Assembly: GCA_011389935.1 (NCBI GenBank)
Contig: JAABTJ010000007.1
Location: forward strand, 56,132-120,131
Origin: Desulfobacteraceae bacterium
GTDB lineage: Bacteria > Desulfobacterota > Desulfobacteria > Desulfobacterales > Desulfosalsimonadaceae
Direction: 5' to 3'
Length of the DNA: 64,000 nucleotides
The translations under genes were made by a program, and so were the position numbers. Of the stretch, positions 26,354-34,505 are shown piece after piece (within the stretch, counting starts at the first letter, position 1; each line of letters opens with the position of its first letter). The notes under the pieces are model-generated. The model was not told the DNA's origin and did not search any database. It saw only the letters and a program-made list of their open reading frames with translations.

Positions 26354-26596
26354 CTATTCTTCTTCGTGCTCGGCGGCGCTTTGCTTGCCGGCGCCCTTGA
26401 GGCCATACATGGATGTGCTGCCGCTCGACCAGAACACGAGCAAGCCTTCTTCTACCATCTTATTGACGATTTTTTTGGCTTCCCTGGGTTTCATATCCAG
26501 GATTTTTGCCAGATCGCTGAAATAAAACTTTGTTTTGGTTTTTTCCTTCTTTTTCAGCGCGTCAATGACCATCTGTTTTTGTTCTTCGTATTCCAT
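26354..26596 (-). CDS. dsrD: DsrD, small winged-helix protein of dissimilatory sulfite reduction
   Basis: This 80-residue protein matches DsrD in length and sequence (FYFSDLAKILDMKPREAKKI, VNKMVEEGLLVFWSSGSTSMYG). It is a winged-helix protein that has been reported to stimulate DsrAB activity. The ATG at 26596 begins MEYEEQKQM and has AAGGAA upstream; a 22-residue extension to 26662 lacks support. It follows dsrB by 76 nt, with a hairpin in that gap. Confidence 0.95.
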   Translation of the reverse strand: MEYEEQKQMVIDALKKKEKTKTKFYFSDLAKILDMKPREAKKIVNKMVEEGLLVFWSSGSTSMYGLKGAGKQSAAEHEEE

Positions 26597-26618
26597 TTCC
26601 ACGATTCCTTTGCAGTAA

Positions 26619-26666
26619 GAAAATGCCGCGGCCGGTATGTGCCTGCCGACCGCGGTAATCATTTTC
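26619..26666 (-). promoter_or_regulatory. Intercistronic hairpin between dsrB and dsrD
   Basis: Arms CCGCGGCCGG (26626-26635) and CCGACCGCGG (26646-26655) pair across a 10-nt loop. The single mismatch becomes a G-U pair in the minus-strand RNA. Outer GAAAATG and CATTTTC segments can extend the stem past a 4-nt bulge. In the RNA it is followed by a U-rich stretch, so it could be a partial terminator or an mRNA-end stabiliser that sets dsrAB against dsrD levels. Confidence 0.5.
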
Positions 26667-26672
26667 GTTTAT

Positions 26673-27818
26673 TTAGAACTTGAAGTTCGTGGTCTGGCGC
26701 CAGGTGTAATACGCCGGGTCACGGAAGTCATCGATCAGGTGATGGGTGAACTCGAGTTCGCATTTCTCGAAGAACCGCTCCCATCCGATGCGTTCGGCCC
26801 ATTCGCCCAGACGCTCGTACTTCCGGGCATCCGTTGCGTAGACCTCCACGATCTTCTTGATCGCGTCGGTTGTTTCCGGCCACCGGGGTGCCGTGTTGGG
26901 CAGAAATGCCACGGCCACCTTGGAGAACTTTGGCGCCGTGCGGCTGTTGGAGACCTTGCCGCCAACCATCAGCACGATGCCGTCTCCTGGTCCGTCCGCA
27001 AGCGGCAGACAGGGGCACATGGTGTAGCAGTTGCCGCAGAACATGCAGCGGCTGTTGTTGACCTCGACGCTGTTGAGCGTCTTGCCGTCGAACTCGACCT
27101 TCTTCGGCTTGATGGCGGCCGTCGGGCAGGAAGCGATCGCCAGCGGAATTTCGCACATCTTGTCCAAATATTCGTGGTCGATCAGCGGCGGTTTCCTGTG
27201 GTAGCCCAGCATCGCGATGTCCGAGCAATGGACCGCGCCGCACATGTTCAGGCAGCATGCCAGAGATACCCGCAGTTGGGCGGGCAGCCGCATGTCCTTG
27301 AAGTCGTCATAAAGAACGTCCATGGTCGCCTTGACCGGGCCGGATGCGTCCGTGGCCGGCGTGTGGCAGTGGATCCACCCCTGGGTATGGATGATGTTGG
27401 TAATGCCCGCTCCGGTACCGCCGACGGGAAACTTATTGGATCCGCCATTAAATTTCCGGCTTTCCAGGTCGTCGATAAGCGGTTTCACCTTGTCTTTGCC
27501 GTCCACCATGAACTCGACATTGTTACGGGTCGTCCAGCGAACGTAGCCTTCGCAGTGCTTATCCGCGATGTCGCAGATTTCACGGATCAGGGAAACGCTC
27601 ATGAAGCGGGCGCCGCCCACGCGAACCGTGTAGACTTCATCACCGGTTTCCGATACATGTACCAGAACGCCGGGCTCAAGGATTTCATGATACAGCCACT
27701 TGCCCTTGTTCTTGGCAATGACCGGCGGATAAAACTTGTCGTATTTTCTCGGCCCGATATCCGTAATCCGATTTTCCATCGGTTTTTCGGGATCGTATCC
27801 TGAAGATATAAATGCCAT
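26673..27818 (-). CDS. dsrB: Dissimilatory sulfite reductase, beta subunit
   Basis: This 381-residue subunit forms the alpha2-beta2 enzyme that reduces sulfite to the sulfur level bound on DsrC. Siroheme-[4Fe-4S] cysteines are seen in [17 protein letters not shown], and the inserted ferredoxin domain has [13 protein letters not shown]. Catalytic basic residues lie in [13 protein letters not shown]. The ATG at 27818 follows GGGGTGGGAAG. It starts 12 nt after dsrA ends. Sequence and synteny are those of the reductive-type enzyme of sulfate reducers. Confidence 0.98.
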   Translation of the reverse strand: MAFISSGYDPEKPMENRITDIGPRKYDKFYPPVIAKNKGKWLYHEILEPGVLVHVSETGDEVYTVRVGGARFMSVSLIREICDIADKHCEGYVRWTTRNNVEFMVDGKDKVKPLIDDLESRKFNGGSNKFPVGGTGAGITNIIHTQGWIHCHTPATDASGPVKATMDVLYDDFKDMRLPAQLRVSLACCLNMCGAVHCSDIAMLGYHRKPPLIDHEYLDKMCEIPLAIASCPTAAIKPKKVEFDGKTLNSVEVNNSRCMFCGNCYTMCPCLPLADGPGDGIVLMVGGKVSNSRTAPKFSKVAVAFLPNTAPRWPETTDAIKKIVEVYATDARKYERLGEWAERIGWERFFEKCELEFTHHLIDDFRDPAYYTWRQTTNFKF

Positions 27819-27830
27819 TCTTCCCACCCC

Positions 27831-29150
27831 CTATCGTTGATGACGTTTTCTAAATTCGTTGATATCCCGGTCAAAACCGCCTTCCACTTCTTCTTCCTTC
27901 CAGAAGATGTAGGGGTTATGCCTGGGTTCGGAGACATGCTGCGGCATCGGCTCGATACCGGTCGCTTCGAGAAGCTGCTGGAATCCGCGGCGCTTCATGA
28001 GTTCGCCGAGACGCTCGCGGTTTTTGCCTTCTTCCATCCACCAGTCCCATATCGGCTCGATGACATCCTTGATTTCCTCGTAGCCGCTCTCCTTGTTGAC
28101 TTCCACAAAGGGGACCAGCAGGGAACCCATCTGTGCGCCGTCAAGGATCGGGGCCTTTGCACCGACAAGAATGGAGCAGCCGGTCTGGGAACCGGGGCGC
28201 AGGGCGCGCGGCATCACGTTAATGCAGTGCATGCAACGGGTGCACTCCCGGTTGTTGATCTCGAGCTTGCCGTTTTCATAGCGCATGCACTCGGTCGGGC
28301 AGAGATTGATGACTTCCTTTTCAATGTCGAACTTACCCCAGTCGCGGCCGGCATGGGCATTGCCGTTGGGTTTGAGCTCGCCACCCACATAGGCCTTGAC
28401 CGCTTCCTGGTCGATCCGAATCTCATCCTTCCAGGTCCCCACGAACGCCATGTCCGCACGGGCTATCGAGGCGACGCAGCAGTTGGGGCATCCGTCGAAC
28501 TTAAACTTGAACTTGTACGGGAATGCCGGACGGTGCAGTTCGTCCTGGTAGTCCAAGGTCAGCTGATAGCAAAGATCCTGCGTATCGTAGCAGGCCCATT
28601 CGCACCGTGCCTGACCGATGCAGTCGGACGGGGTTCGCAGGTTGGAGCCGGATCCGCCGAGGTCCTGGTTCATATTGTGGGTCAGTTCGTAGAAGATTTC
28701 CTCGAGCTGCGGCGTAGTGGTTCCGAGCAGAATGATGTCGCCCGTGGAACCGTGCATGTTAGTCAGGCCGCTGCCGCGAAAATCCCAGAGGTCGCAAAGC
28801 TGGCGGAGATAATCGGTTTTGTAAAACTTGCCAGCCGGCTGGTTGACGCGCATGGTATGAAAATGCGCCACACCGGGAAACTTTTGAGGCTGGTCGCAGT
28901 ACCGGCCGATAACGCCGCCGCCGTAGCCGAAAACACCGACGATACCGCCATGCTTCCAATGTGTTTCCCCTTCCGCAAAGGAAAGTTCCAGAACGCCCAT
29001 GAGATCTTCAACGACATCCACCGGAATCTGGTACTCAACATTGTTTACGTTCTTGGCCCTTGCTTCGGCTTCCTGCTTCATGTCCGATACAAAACTCGGC
29101 CATGGTCCGCTTTCAAGCTCATCCAGCAAGGGGGTTTTGTGTTTCGTCAT
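27831..29150 (-). CDS. dsrA: Dissimilatory sulfite reductase, alpha subunit
   Basis: This 439-residue alpha subunit matches the usual DsrA length. Landmarks are TGDIILLGTTTPQLEEIFYE, CIGQARCEWACYDT, KFDGCPNCCVASIARAD (siroheme-cluster cysteines) and the ferredoxin domain ECTRCMHCINVMPRAL. Siroheme-contacting basic residues lie around FHTMRVNQPAGKFY. Of two adjacent ATG codons I take the one at 29150, which is 6 nt after GGGAGG; the other touches the ribosome site. It heads dsrA-dsrB-dsrD-dsrN. Confidence 0.98.
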   Translation of the reverse strand: MTKHKTPLLDELESGPWPSFVSDMKQEAEARAKNVNNVEYQIPVDVVEDLMGVLELSFAEGETHWKHGGIVGVFGYGGGVIGRYCDQPQKFPGVAHFHTMRVNQPAGKFYKTDYLRQLCDLWDFRGSGLTNMHGSTGDIILLGTTTPQLEEIFYELTHNMNQDLGGSGSNLRTPSDCIGQARCEWACYDTQDLCYQLTLDYQDELHRPAFPYKFKFKFDGCPNCCVASIARADMAFVGTWKDEIRIDQEAVKAYVGGELKPNGNAHAGRDWGKFDIEKEVINLCPTECMRYENGKLEINNRECTRCMHCINVMPRALRPGSQTGCSILVGAKAPILDGAQMGSLLVPFVEVNKESGYEEIKDVIEPIWDWWMEEGKNRERLGELMKRRGFQQLLEATGIEPMPQHVSEPRHNPYIFWKEEEVEGGFDRDINEFRKRHQR

Positions 29151-29266
29151 TGTCATCCTCCCTTTCGTTAATAATTAAGCTGCACATTCACTTTTTGCTT
29201 CTATGTTTTTGCTTCTACCCGGCTGTTTGTTGGCTGTATCGCTATGTTTCTGCCTATATCTGCTCT

Positions 29267-29286
29267 CTGCGGGCATCCGCCCGCAG
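29267..29286 (-). promoter_or_regulatory. Perfect 8-bp stem in the dsrA leader
   Basis: CTGCGGGC and GCCCGCAG pair across a 4-nt loop about midway in the untranslated leader between the dsr promoter and dsrA. No T run follows in the minus-strand direction, so it is not an ordinary terminator. It could stabilise the mRNA or bind a regulator. The rest of the 29151-29354 leader shows no ORF. Confidence 0.5.
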
Positions 29287-29354
29287 CGAAAAACGCTCAG
29301 ACATCGGGCCGGCACCCTTCCACCGATAATATGTCGATAAATCATAAAGATTTT

Positions 29355-29383
29355 TTTATAGTTTTATTGTTGTCCTTTGTCAA
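29355..29383 (-). promoter_or_regulatory. Near-consensus sigma70 promoter of the dsr operon
   Basis: On the minus strand TTGACA (29383-29378), exactly 17 nt and TATAAA (29360-29355) give a strong promoter. Transcription would start near 29348, leaving a leader of about 200 nt before dsrA. Just upstream of the -35, AAAAAC and GTTTTT (29386-29400) form a short inverted repeat that could be an operator. Confidence 0.72.
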
Positions 29384-29471
29384 TGAAAAACAATGTTTTT
29401 TGGCAATGCGCCTTTCCCCTGCAGCAACGCCTCCGGCCCGGGCACATCATAGCCGTCCGTATTTCTCTGTT

Positions 29472-30098
29472 TCATCCGTTTTTGCGGGTTTCGATCTCTT
29501 TACGGATTTCCGGCGCAACCTCGTAGCCCTGTTCTACCGCTTTTTCACAGTGCTTCCCGGCAAGCGCATATTCCCCTTTCTCCAGGTAACTGATGGCAAG
29601 ATTGTTGTGGGCAAAGGGAAACTCGGGGTCGACGTCAAGGGCCTTCCGGTTGAGTTCGATGCTTTTGTCCACGTCTCCCTTCATCAGGTAGGCATTGGCC
29701 AGCGTTGCGATGGCCTGGATAAAGTTCGGATTGAACCGAATCGCTTTTTCCAGGGCATAAATCGCTTCATCGATATTTCCTTTCTGAAGCTGGACAAATC
29801 CAATGTTGCCGTACCCTTCAAAAAATCCCGCCCGGACCTTTACGCTCTGCTGGTTGTAGGCCAGACATCCCTCCAGATCCCCCCGCTGCAGACATATTCC
29901 GCCAAGCTGGACATAGGCTTCGGCAAGGGTGGGACTGCAGCGAATGGCCTCCTTCAGCTCCATCTCCGCCTCATCGAATTTTCGAAGGCCCAGTAAAGCC
30001 GTGGCCAGGTTATAGTGACTTGTGCCGCACTCGGGATTGCCGGCTACCGCTTCCCGCTGCTTTTCAATATACTCGTGTACATTTCTTGCTTGTGCCAT
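29472..30098 (-). CDS. Tetratricopeptide repeat protein
   Basis: This 208-residue soluble protein is built of about five TPR units (for example SHYNLATALLGLRKFDEAEM, AIATLANAYLMKGDVDKSIE, AHNNLAISYLEKGEYALAGK). No signal peptide is present. It is a protein-interaction scaffold of unknown partner. It lies upstream of dsrA on the same strand but is separated by about 320 nt and the dsr promoter, so it is its own unit. An association with sulfite reduction is only positional. Confidence 0.8.
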   Translation of the reverse strand: MAQARNVHEYIEKQREAVAGNPECGTSHYNLATALLGLRKFDEAEMELKEAIRCSPTLAEAYVQLGGICLQRGDLEGCLAYNQQSVKVRAGFFEGYGNIGFVQLQKGNIDEAIYALEKAIRFNPNFIQAIATLANAYLMKGDVDKSIELNRKALDVDPEFPFAHNNLAISYLEKGEYALAGKHCEKAVEQGYEVAPEIRKEIETRKNG

Positions 30099-30137
30099 AA
30101 TATTCTATGCCTTTATTTTTATTTTATACATTTATAT

Positions 30138-30283
30138 TAGAACCGATCTCAAAATTGTCTTTCGGCCCAATATGTTTGTTGGCGTCTTATTTCAAATCAT
30201 AGAAATACGCGAGGTTGTCTGCGGTTTGAAACAAGACGCCGCCGCGATCTTGAACCGAAATCTGAATGTTGAGATGGGTTCTA
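30138..30283. repeat. 146-bp inverted-repeat element, copy A (MITE-like)
   Basis: Ends are near-perfect inverted repeats (TAGAACCGATCTCAA and TTGAGATGGGTTCTA). An inner pair, GGCGTCTTATTTCAAA and TTTGAAACAAGACGCC, allows the whole element to fold on itself. A second copy at 31664-31809 has the same length and orientation; I count about 12 differences. The core is flanked by TA on both sides, as expected for IS630/Tc1-mariner-type insertion. Just beyond it, GCCCCGG-CAT-CCGGGGC (30291-30307) forms another tight hairpin. Confidence 0.85.
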
Positions 30284-30407
30284 TTACGCCGCCCCGGCAT
30301 CCGGGGCACGGACACACTTCAGGAAAAATTAAAAAAGAGCGCCGCCCATTGTCAAGGAAAATCCCCGGAGAGGAACATTCCATGGAAATGCCCTCATGTT
30401 TTTTTAA

Positions 30408-30436
30408 TTGACAGCCCTCCGGGTATGCATAATAAT
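30408..30436 (+). promoter_or_regulatory. Promoter candidate for the dapA-like gene
   Basis: TTGACA (30408-30413), 17 nt and AATAAT (30431-30436) lie about 160 nt before the dapA-like start. Apart from this and the repeat element, the 30099-30595 gap shows no gene. Confidence 0.5.
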
Positions 30437-30595
30437 TGGTGGCGATGATTATGCCCGGAAATACGGACTCATGCGCAGTGAAACAAAACTACCTGCGGAA
30501 AAACCGTGTTCCGGAAGGCTGCGTTTCCGGGAACGATTCTGTGCAAAACCCGGTCAAGAGATAAAAAGGGTCCAAAACACATTCAAGGAGGTCTC

Positions 30596-31657
30596 ATGCA
30601 ACCCGGCTTGCAGCATGGATGCTTTACGGCACTTGTCACCCCGTTTACCGAAGATGGCTCGGTTGATTACACCGGTCTTGAAAAAATCGCCTCGTTTCAA
30701 ATCGAAAACGGCATTACCGGGATTCTCGCCGTAGGCACGACGGGTGAAAGCCCGACGCTGTCCTGGGAAGAACATATACGGATCATTGATACCATCGCAA
30801 AAAAAACCAGGGGGCAATGTGCATGCATTGCCGGCACCGGCAGCAACAACACCGCGGAAGCCGTATCCGCCACCGGACATGCGGCAAAGGCGGGATGCGA
30901 CGCTGTGCTTTTGGTCGATCCGTATTACAATGGCCCCAGCTCCCTTGAAATCCGTCGGGAATACATCGAACCCGTCGCCCGGGCGTACCCGGACATGACC
31001 ATCATTCCCTACGTGATACCCGGAAGAACGGGCACCCAGCTCCTCCCCGAAGACCTCGCCCTCTTGTACAAAAAGCATCCCAATGTCGGCGGCGTAAAAG
31101 AGGCCACGGGGAACCTCGACAATATGCGCCGGACCAGAACATGCTGTGGAGACGACTACACGATCTATTCGGGGGACGACGGCATCGCCTTTGACATGAT
31201 GACCGACCCGGAAATCAGGGGCATGGGCATGATTTCCGTCATGTCCAATATCGCGCCGAAAGCCGTGACAGAAATGGTCGAGCACGTGGTGAAAGGGCAT
31301 ATCGAGGCAGCCGGAAAACTGCGCATGGCACTGGCCCCGCTGTTTGATCTTGTGACGGTCACCACAACGGAAACAACCCCCTTCGGAGATGTATCCTGCA
31401 GGGCCAGAAATCCCCTGCCCGTCAAGGCCCTGATGCATATAATGGATATCTTCCCGGGAAACTGCCGGCGGCCGCTGGGAAAAATGACCCGAAAAGGCCT
31501 GGCAAATGTGCTTGACACCGTCCGGCAGGTTCACCGGAATCATCCGGAAATATTGCGACCCGCAGCCGATTTTTTCGGGGTGGACCTTGATTCCCGCCTC
31601 AATGATCCGGCGCTCGAAAAAGACTACTATAAGGTCCTCTGCTACCCGGACTATTGA
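30596..31657 (+). CDS. Dihydrodipicolinate synthase-family aldolase (DapA-like, extended C-terminus)
   Basis: This 353-residue class I aldolase has the DapA signatures: VGTTGESPTLSWEEH, the Tyr of DPYYNGPS, the catalytic Tyr in IIPYVIPGRTG and the Schiff-base Lys in VGGVKEATGNLDN. These fit condensation of pyruvate with aspartate semialdehyde in lysine and cell-wall synthesis, though other family members cleave sugar acids. It is about 60 residues longer than typical DapA because of a C-terminal extension (GLANVLDTVRQVHRNHPEIL onward). The ATG at 30596 follows AAGGAGG. It is bracketed by two copies of the 146-bp repeat. No other lysine genes are adjacent. Confidence 0.85.
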   Translation: MQPGLQHGCFTALVTPFTEDGSVDYTGLEKIASFQIENGITGILAVGTTGESPTLSWEEHIRIIDTIAKKTRGQCACIAGTGSNNTAEAVSATGHAAKAGCDAVLLVDPYYNGPSSLEIRREYIEPVARAYPDMTIIPYVIPGRTGTQLLPEDLALLYKKHPNVGGVKEATGNLDNMRRTRTCCGDDYTIYSGDDGIAFDMMTDPEIRGMGMISVMSNIAPKAVTEMVEHVVKGHIEAAGKLRMALAPLFDLVTVTTTETTPFGDVSCRARNPLPVKALMHIMDIFPGNCRRPLGKMTRKGLANVLDTVRQVHRNHPEILRPAADFFGVDLDSRLNDPALEKDYYKVLCYPDY

Positions 31658-31663
31658 TCTGTT

Positions 31664-31809
31664 TAGAACCCATCTCAAAATTGTCTTTCGGCCCAATATC
31701 TTTGTTGGCGTCTTGTTTCAAATCCTCGAAATACTCAAGTATGTCTGCGGTTTGAAACAAGCCGCCGCCGCGATCTTGAACCGAAATCCGAATGTTGAGA
31801 TGGATTCTA
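31664..31809. repeat. 146-bp inverted-repeat element, copy B (MITE-like)
   Basis: Same architecture and orientation as copy A, starting 6 nt after the dapA-like stop. Its right end reads TTCTA; on the minus strand this gives TAG, the stop codon of the YkgJ-type gene. The central loop contains its own small hairpin (ATACT-CA-AGTAT). The inner arms differ from copy A in opposite arms, keeping most pairing, which suggests the fold matters or is recent. Confidence 0.85.
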
Positions 31810-32607
31810 TCCCTTGGTGCGCTTTGCAGCCGCCGCCTCGTTGATCTTGAAGTCCCCCTGCTTGAACAGGAGCCAGTCAAGCCACCGGAAACTGAAATGG
31901 AGCAGCGCCAGTTCATCGCTTCTTATCTGCTGGACTTCTTCTTCGGGAATGTCGTAAATTTCAAGAAATGAACTTTCAAAAACGAACCTGCGGAACCGGT
32001 CAATATCGTAGCTGGCCGTAAAAAACATGTTCTTGGTTTTCTGTGTCAGCCGGATATTGGAAGGAATGGAGCGCTTTTTTACAATCAGATCGGTCCACAT
32101 GGCGTTGATTTCATCATAGACGTCCACCCCCTGGTCTTTTCGCCACTCGGCAACCGTCATGGGAGAATCTTCCTCAAATCCGCGGCAGTGAGGTTCGTTG
32201 ACAAAAAAATAAAACCCTTCCGCATTTTCCTCCTTATAGTTCAGCGATCCAACGCCGATGGGATAGTAGCGGCAGGTTGTGGGGCGATCCGAATAAACCA
32301 GGCAGCCTTCTTCGCGCACAAAGGGGCATGCCGGCTCCCCCTCCACATCGTCGAGCATTTTCAGGGTAACCACCGGAAGATCGGTTTTCTCAAGCACCTG
32401 CGGGACCGTATAAACGGCGAGAAATTCCTCGGATGTCATCTGAAGCCGGTTTTTAAGCCGGATAATATCATAGGGTGTAAGCATGATGTTGATGCCGTGA
32501 CAGCATTGGGTAAAACACGACACTCCCTTATGGCATTTGAAGGAAAACGTGCTGTTTTCGCTCAGCTTGACCGGAGGGATGCCGGCCTTTTCGGTTGTTT
32601 CCATCAT
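31807..32607 (-). CDS. YkgJ-family cysteine-cluster (zinc/iron-chelating) protein, paralogue 1
   Basis: This 266-residue protein has the cysteine pattern of the YkgJ family: FKCHKGVSCFTQCC near the N-terminus, ACPFVREEGCLVYSDRPTTCRYYP and a later PHCRGFEE. Members are thought to bind zinc or an iron-sulfur cluster; the function is unknown. It is a paralogue of the gene at 33550 (both share a C-x4-C-x3-CC type start and the DRPxxCRxYP block). It is probably the last gene of a three-gene minus run with an SDR between. AAGGAG lies 5 nt before the ATG. Its TAG stop comes from the end of repeat copy B. Confidence 0.8.
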   Translation of the reverse strand: MMETTEKAGIPPVKLSENSTFSFKCHKGVSCFTQCCHGINIMLTPYDIIRLKNRLQMTSEEFLAVYTVPQVLEKTDLPVVTLKMLDDVEGEPACPFVREEGCLVYSDRPTTCRYYPIGVGSLNYKEENAEGFYFFVNEPHCRGFEEDSPMTVAEWRKDQGVDVYDEINAMWTDLIVKKRSIPSNIRLTQKTKNMFFTASYDIDRFRRFVFESSFLEIYDIPEEEVQQIRSDELALLHFSFRWLDWLLFKQGDFKINEAAAAKRTKG

Positions 32608-32632
32608 TCAGACTCCTTTGGATTTTTGCTAT

Positions 32633-32665
32633 ATATCATCTATATCATCGATTATATCATCGATA
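32633..32665. repeat. Short direct repeats ATATCATC upstream of a YkgJ-type gene
   Basis: Three copies of ATATCATC, two followed by GAT, are spaced 9 and 12 bp apart just upstream of the ribosome site of the gene starting at 32607. They could be an operator or simple low-complexity sequence. Confidence 0.5.
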
Positions 32666-32729
32666 TTTTCCTGACGATTCACCGCTGCATTCTTACAAAT
32701 AAGGGGGTTCCCATCGAAGAATCCCTGTT

Positions 32730-33545
32730 TCAAACATCACTTTGCCCCTCGGGCATGGGCGGAACGCGGTCCCCTCCCAGGACATACCCCCCGTCAAGGC
32801 GAATGACGCTCCCGGTCATAAAGGGGGCGTCGTTGAGCAGAAACAAAACCGCGCGGACCACATCCTCCATCCGGCCGGTCCGGCACAGCAGTGTATGATT
32901 GATAATATCCTGTTTCTGCTGCTTCGAAAGCAGTCCCCACCCGCGGGTGCCCTCTGCATGGCGGGTTTCAAAAAATCCCAGCATGATTTCATTGACCCGG
33001 ACTTCCGGCGCCCCCAGCCTGGCCCACGTTTCCGTCAAGAGGGACACCCCCCGGTTCGCCGCGGCATATCCGTCGTTGAAGACCATACCGGCGGGGCCGC
33101 TGCGCCCCACGATGCCCGCAATGGAAGAAATGTTAATCACGCACCCTGCACCGGAACGCTTCAAATATGGCAGGGCCGCATCAAAAACCCATCGCTTGGC
33201 TTTCAGCGTGGTGGCCATTTCAAGGTCCCACTGCCCGCTTGTGTAGGGCCCGTGTACCACCGGCCAGCCGCCGCGCTCTATATTGTTTACCAGGATATCG
33301 ACACCGCCGAAATACGCAGCCGCGTTTTTTACAAAACGGGAAGTGGCCTCCATATCCAGCAGGTCGACCTTTTCGATGAAGTGGGGGGTGCCGGTTTCGG
33401 CAAAATCCGATTGCATTTCAGGAAGCGATTCTTCCCAATCATAATAGGTCATTGCCAACCGGACGCCCTGTTTGGCCAGCGCGAGCCCCACCCCCTTGCC
33501 AATCCCCTTTATACCGCCCAGCAATATCGCGACGTTGTTTTTCAT
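32730..33545 (-). CDS. SDR-family protein with altered catalytic motif
   Basis: This 271-residue Rossmann-fold short-chain dehydrogenase/reductase relative has the cofactor loop GGIKGIGKGVGLALA, a partial NNAG equivalent (LVNNIERGG) and the catalytic Ser in INISSIAG. The expected YxxxK reads YAAAN (FNDGYAAANRGVS), so the catalytic Lys is replaced by Asn. It may bind a nucleotide without normal oxidoreductase chemistry, or use another base. It lies 4 nt after paralogue 2 of the YkgJ family and upstream of paralogue 1, all on the minus strand. Confidence 0.82.
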   Translation of the reverse strand: MKNNVAILLGGIKGIGKGVGLALAKQGVRLAMTYYDWEESLPEMQSDFAETGTPHFIEKVDLLDMEATSRFVKNAAAYFGGVDILVNNIERGGWPVVHGPYTSGQWDLEMATTLKAKRWVFDAALPYLKRSGAGCVINISSIAGIVGRSGPAGMVFNDGYAAANRGVSLLTETWARLGAPEVRVNEIMLGFFETRHAEGTRGWGLLSKQQKQDIINHTLLCRTGRMEDVVRAVLFLLNDAPFMTGSVIRLDGGYVLGGDRVPPMPEGQSDV

Positions 33546-33549
33546 TGTG

Positions 33550-34254
33550 CTAAAGGCACCCGATCACATAGTCATATGCCGCATGCAGAAAGGCCTCGTC
33601 CTCTTCTGCAGACGCTGTATTTTTCATGGCCCCGGCAAACCGGTCCGAATCATAAAGCGCGGTATATATCCTGTCCGACATATCCGTCGGCAGCATGCCC
33701 GGGTACTTGTCCCGCTTGACGGCCAGAATCCGGAGAAAGTCGTCATTGGCTGCGTTATAGGGCAAAAGCCCCTGTTCTTCCATCCAGGCGCTGACGGATA
33801 CCTTTCGGTCGGTCGAAAAACCCCGGCAGTGCGGTTCACGGATCAACATGAATTCCTCACGGATATTTCCGGTTTCCCTGTCCCTTGCCGCCATCCGCAT
33901 AATCGGATACATACGGCAGGAAGCCGGACGGTCCTCGTAAACCCGGCACCCCCGGGGAGTCACAAACGGGCATGTTGCTTCCGATTCGCTCCGGGGCCGC
34001 AGCGTCACCACGGGAAGGCCCGACCGGGGGCCGTCATGACGCTGCGTGTAGGAGGCAAGAAAAACAGAAGAGGAAACCCCCAGGTTTTTTTTCAGCCGCA
34101 ATATGTCATAGGGGGAAAGATACTGGGTCAAATTCCCGCAGCAGGCATTAAAGCAGGAAACCTCCGGCCCGCACCGAAAATGAAAATGCGCATGCGCCGA
34201 GAGAGGGTATATCTCGCTTTCATCCATTGTGGTCATCGTTTTGCCTGACTCCAT
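33550..34254 (-). CDS. YkgJ-family cysteine-cluster (zinc/iron-chelating) protein, paralogue 2
   Basis: This 234-residue relative of the gene at 31807 has matching cysteines: FRCGPEVSCFNACC, TCPFVTPRGCRVYEDRPASC and EPHCRGFS. LSPYDILRLKKNLG corresponds to LTPYDIIRLKNRLQ of paralogue 1. Cofactor and function are unknown; a bound zinc or Fe-S cluster is likely. The start is uncertain; ATG codons at 34254, 34236 and 34227 are possible. It is the first gene of the run with the SDR and paralogue 1, divergent from infC. Confidence 0.78.
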   Translation of the reverse strand: MESGKTMTTMDESEIYPLSAHAHFHFRCGPEVSCFNACCGNLTQYLSPYDILRLKKNLGVSSSVFLASYTQRHDGPRSGLPVVTLRPRSESEATCPFVTPRGCRVYEDRPASCRMYPIMRMAARDRETGNIREEFMLIREPHCRGFSTDRKVSVSAWMEEQGLLPYNAANDDFLRILAVKRDKYPGMLPTDMSDRIYTALYDSDRFAGAMKNTASAEEDEAFLHAAYDYVIGCL

Positions 34255-34421
34255 GAACCCTTAAGAATTCGCCGTCCATATCCGGGACCAAAACCGCCGC
34301 ATGCAGATGGTATGCTTTCGTCACTGCCCTGGCGGGACGTTTGATATTAAAGTAAAGGTCATTTATAACGCATTTTTAAGAAATCGCAATGAAAAACGCT
34401 ATTTTTTCTTGCATTTTTCCG

Positions 34422-34450
34422 GTTCTGTGATATAGATTTCTGGTTATAAT
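34422..34450 (+). promoter_or_regulatory. Promoter candidate for infC
   Basis: A perfect TATAAT (34445-34450) lies 55 nt before the infC start. The -35 position (GTTCTG, 34422-34427) is a poor match. Confidence 0.4.
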
Positions 34451-34505
34451 ACGCATTGCATCGGCCATTTTTTATTGAACCAAAAATCATTATGGGAGGT
34501 GTCAA

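Noticed and set aside
27837..29171. 444-codon plus-strand ORF opposite dsrA
   Set aside because: Antisense shadow of dsrA with no supporting signals.
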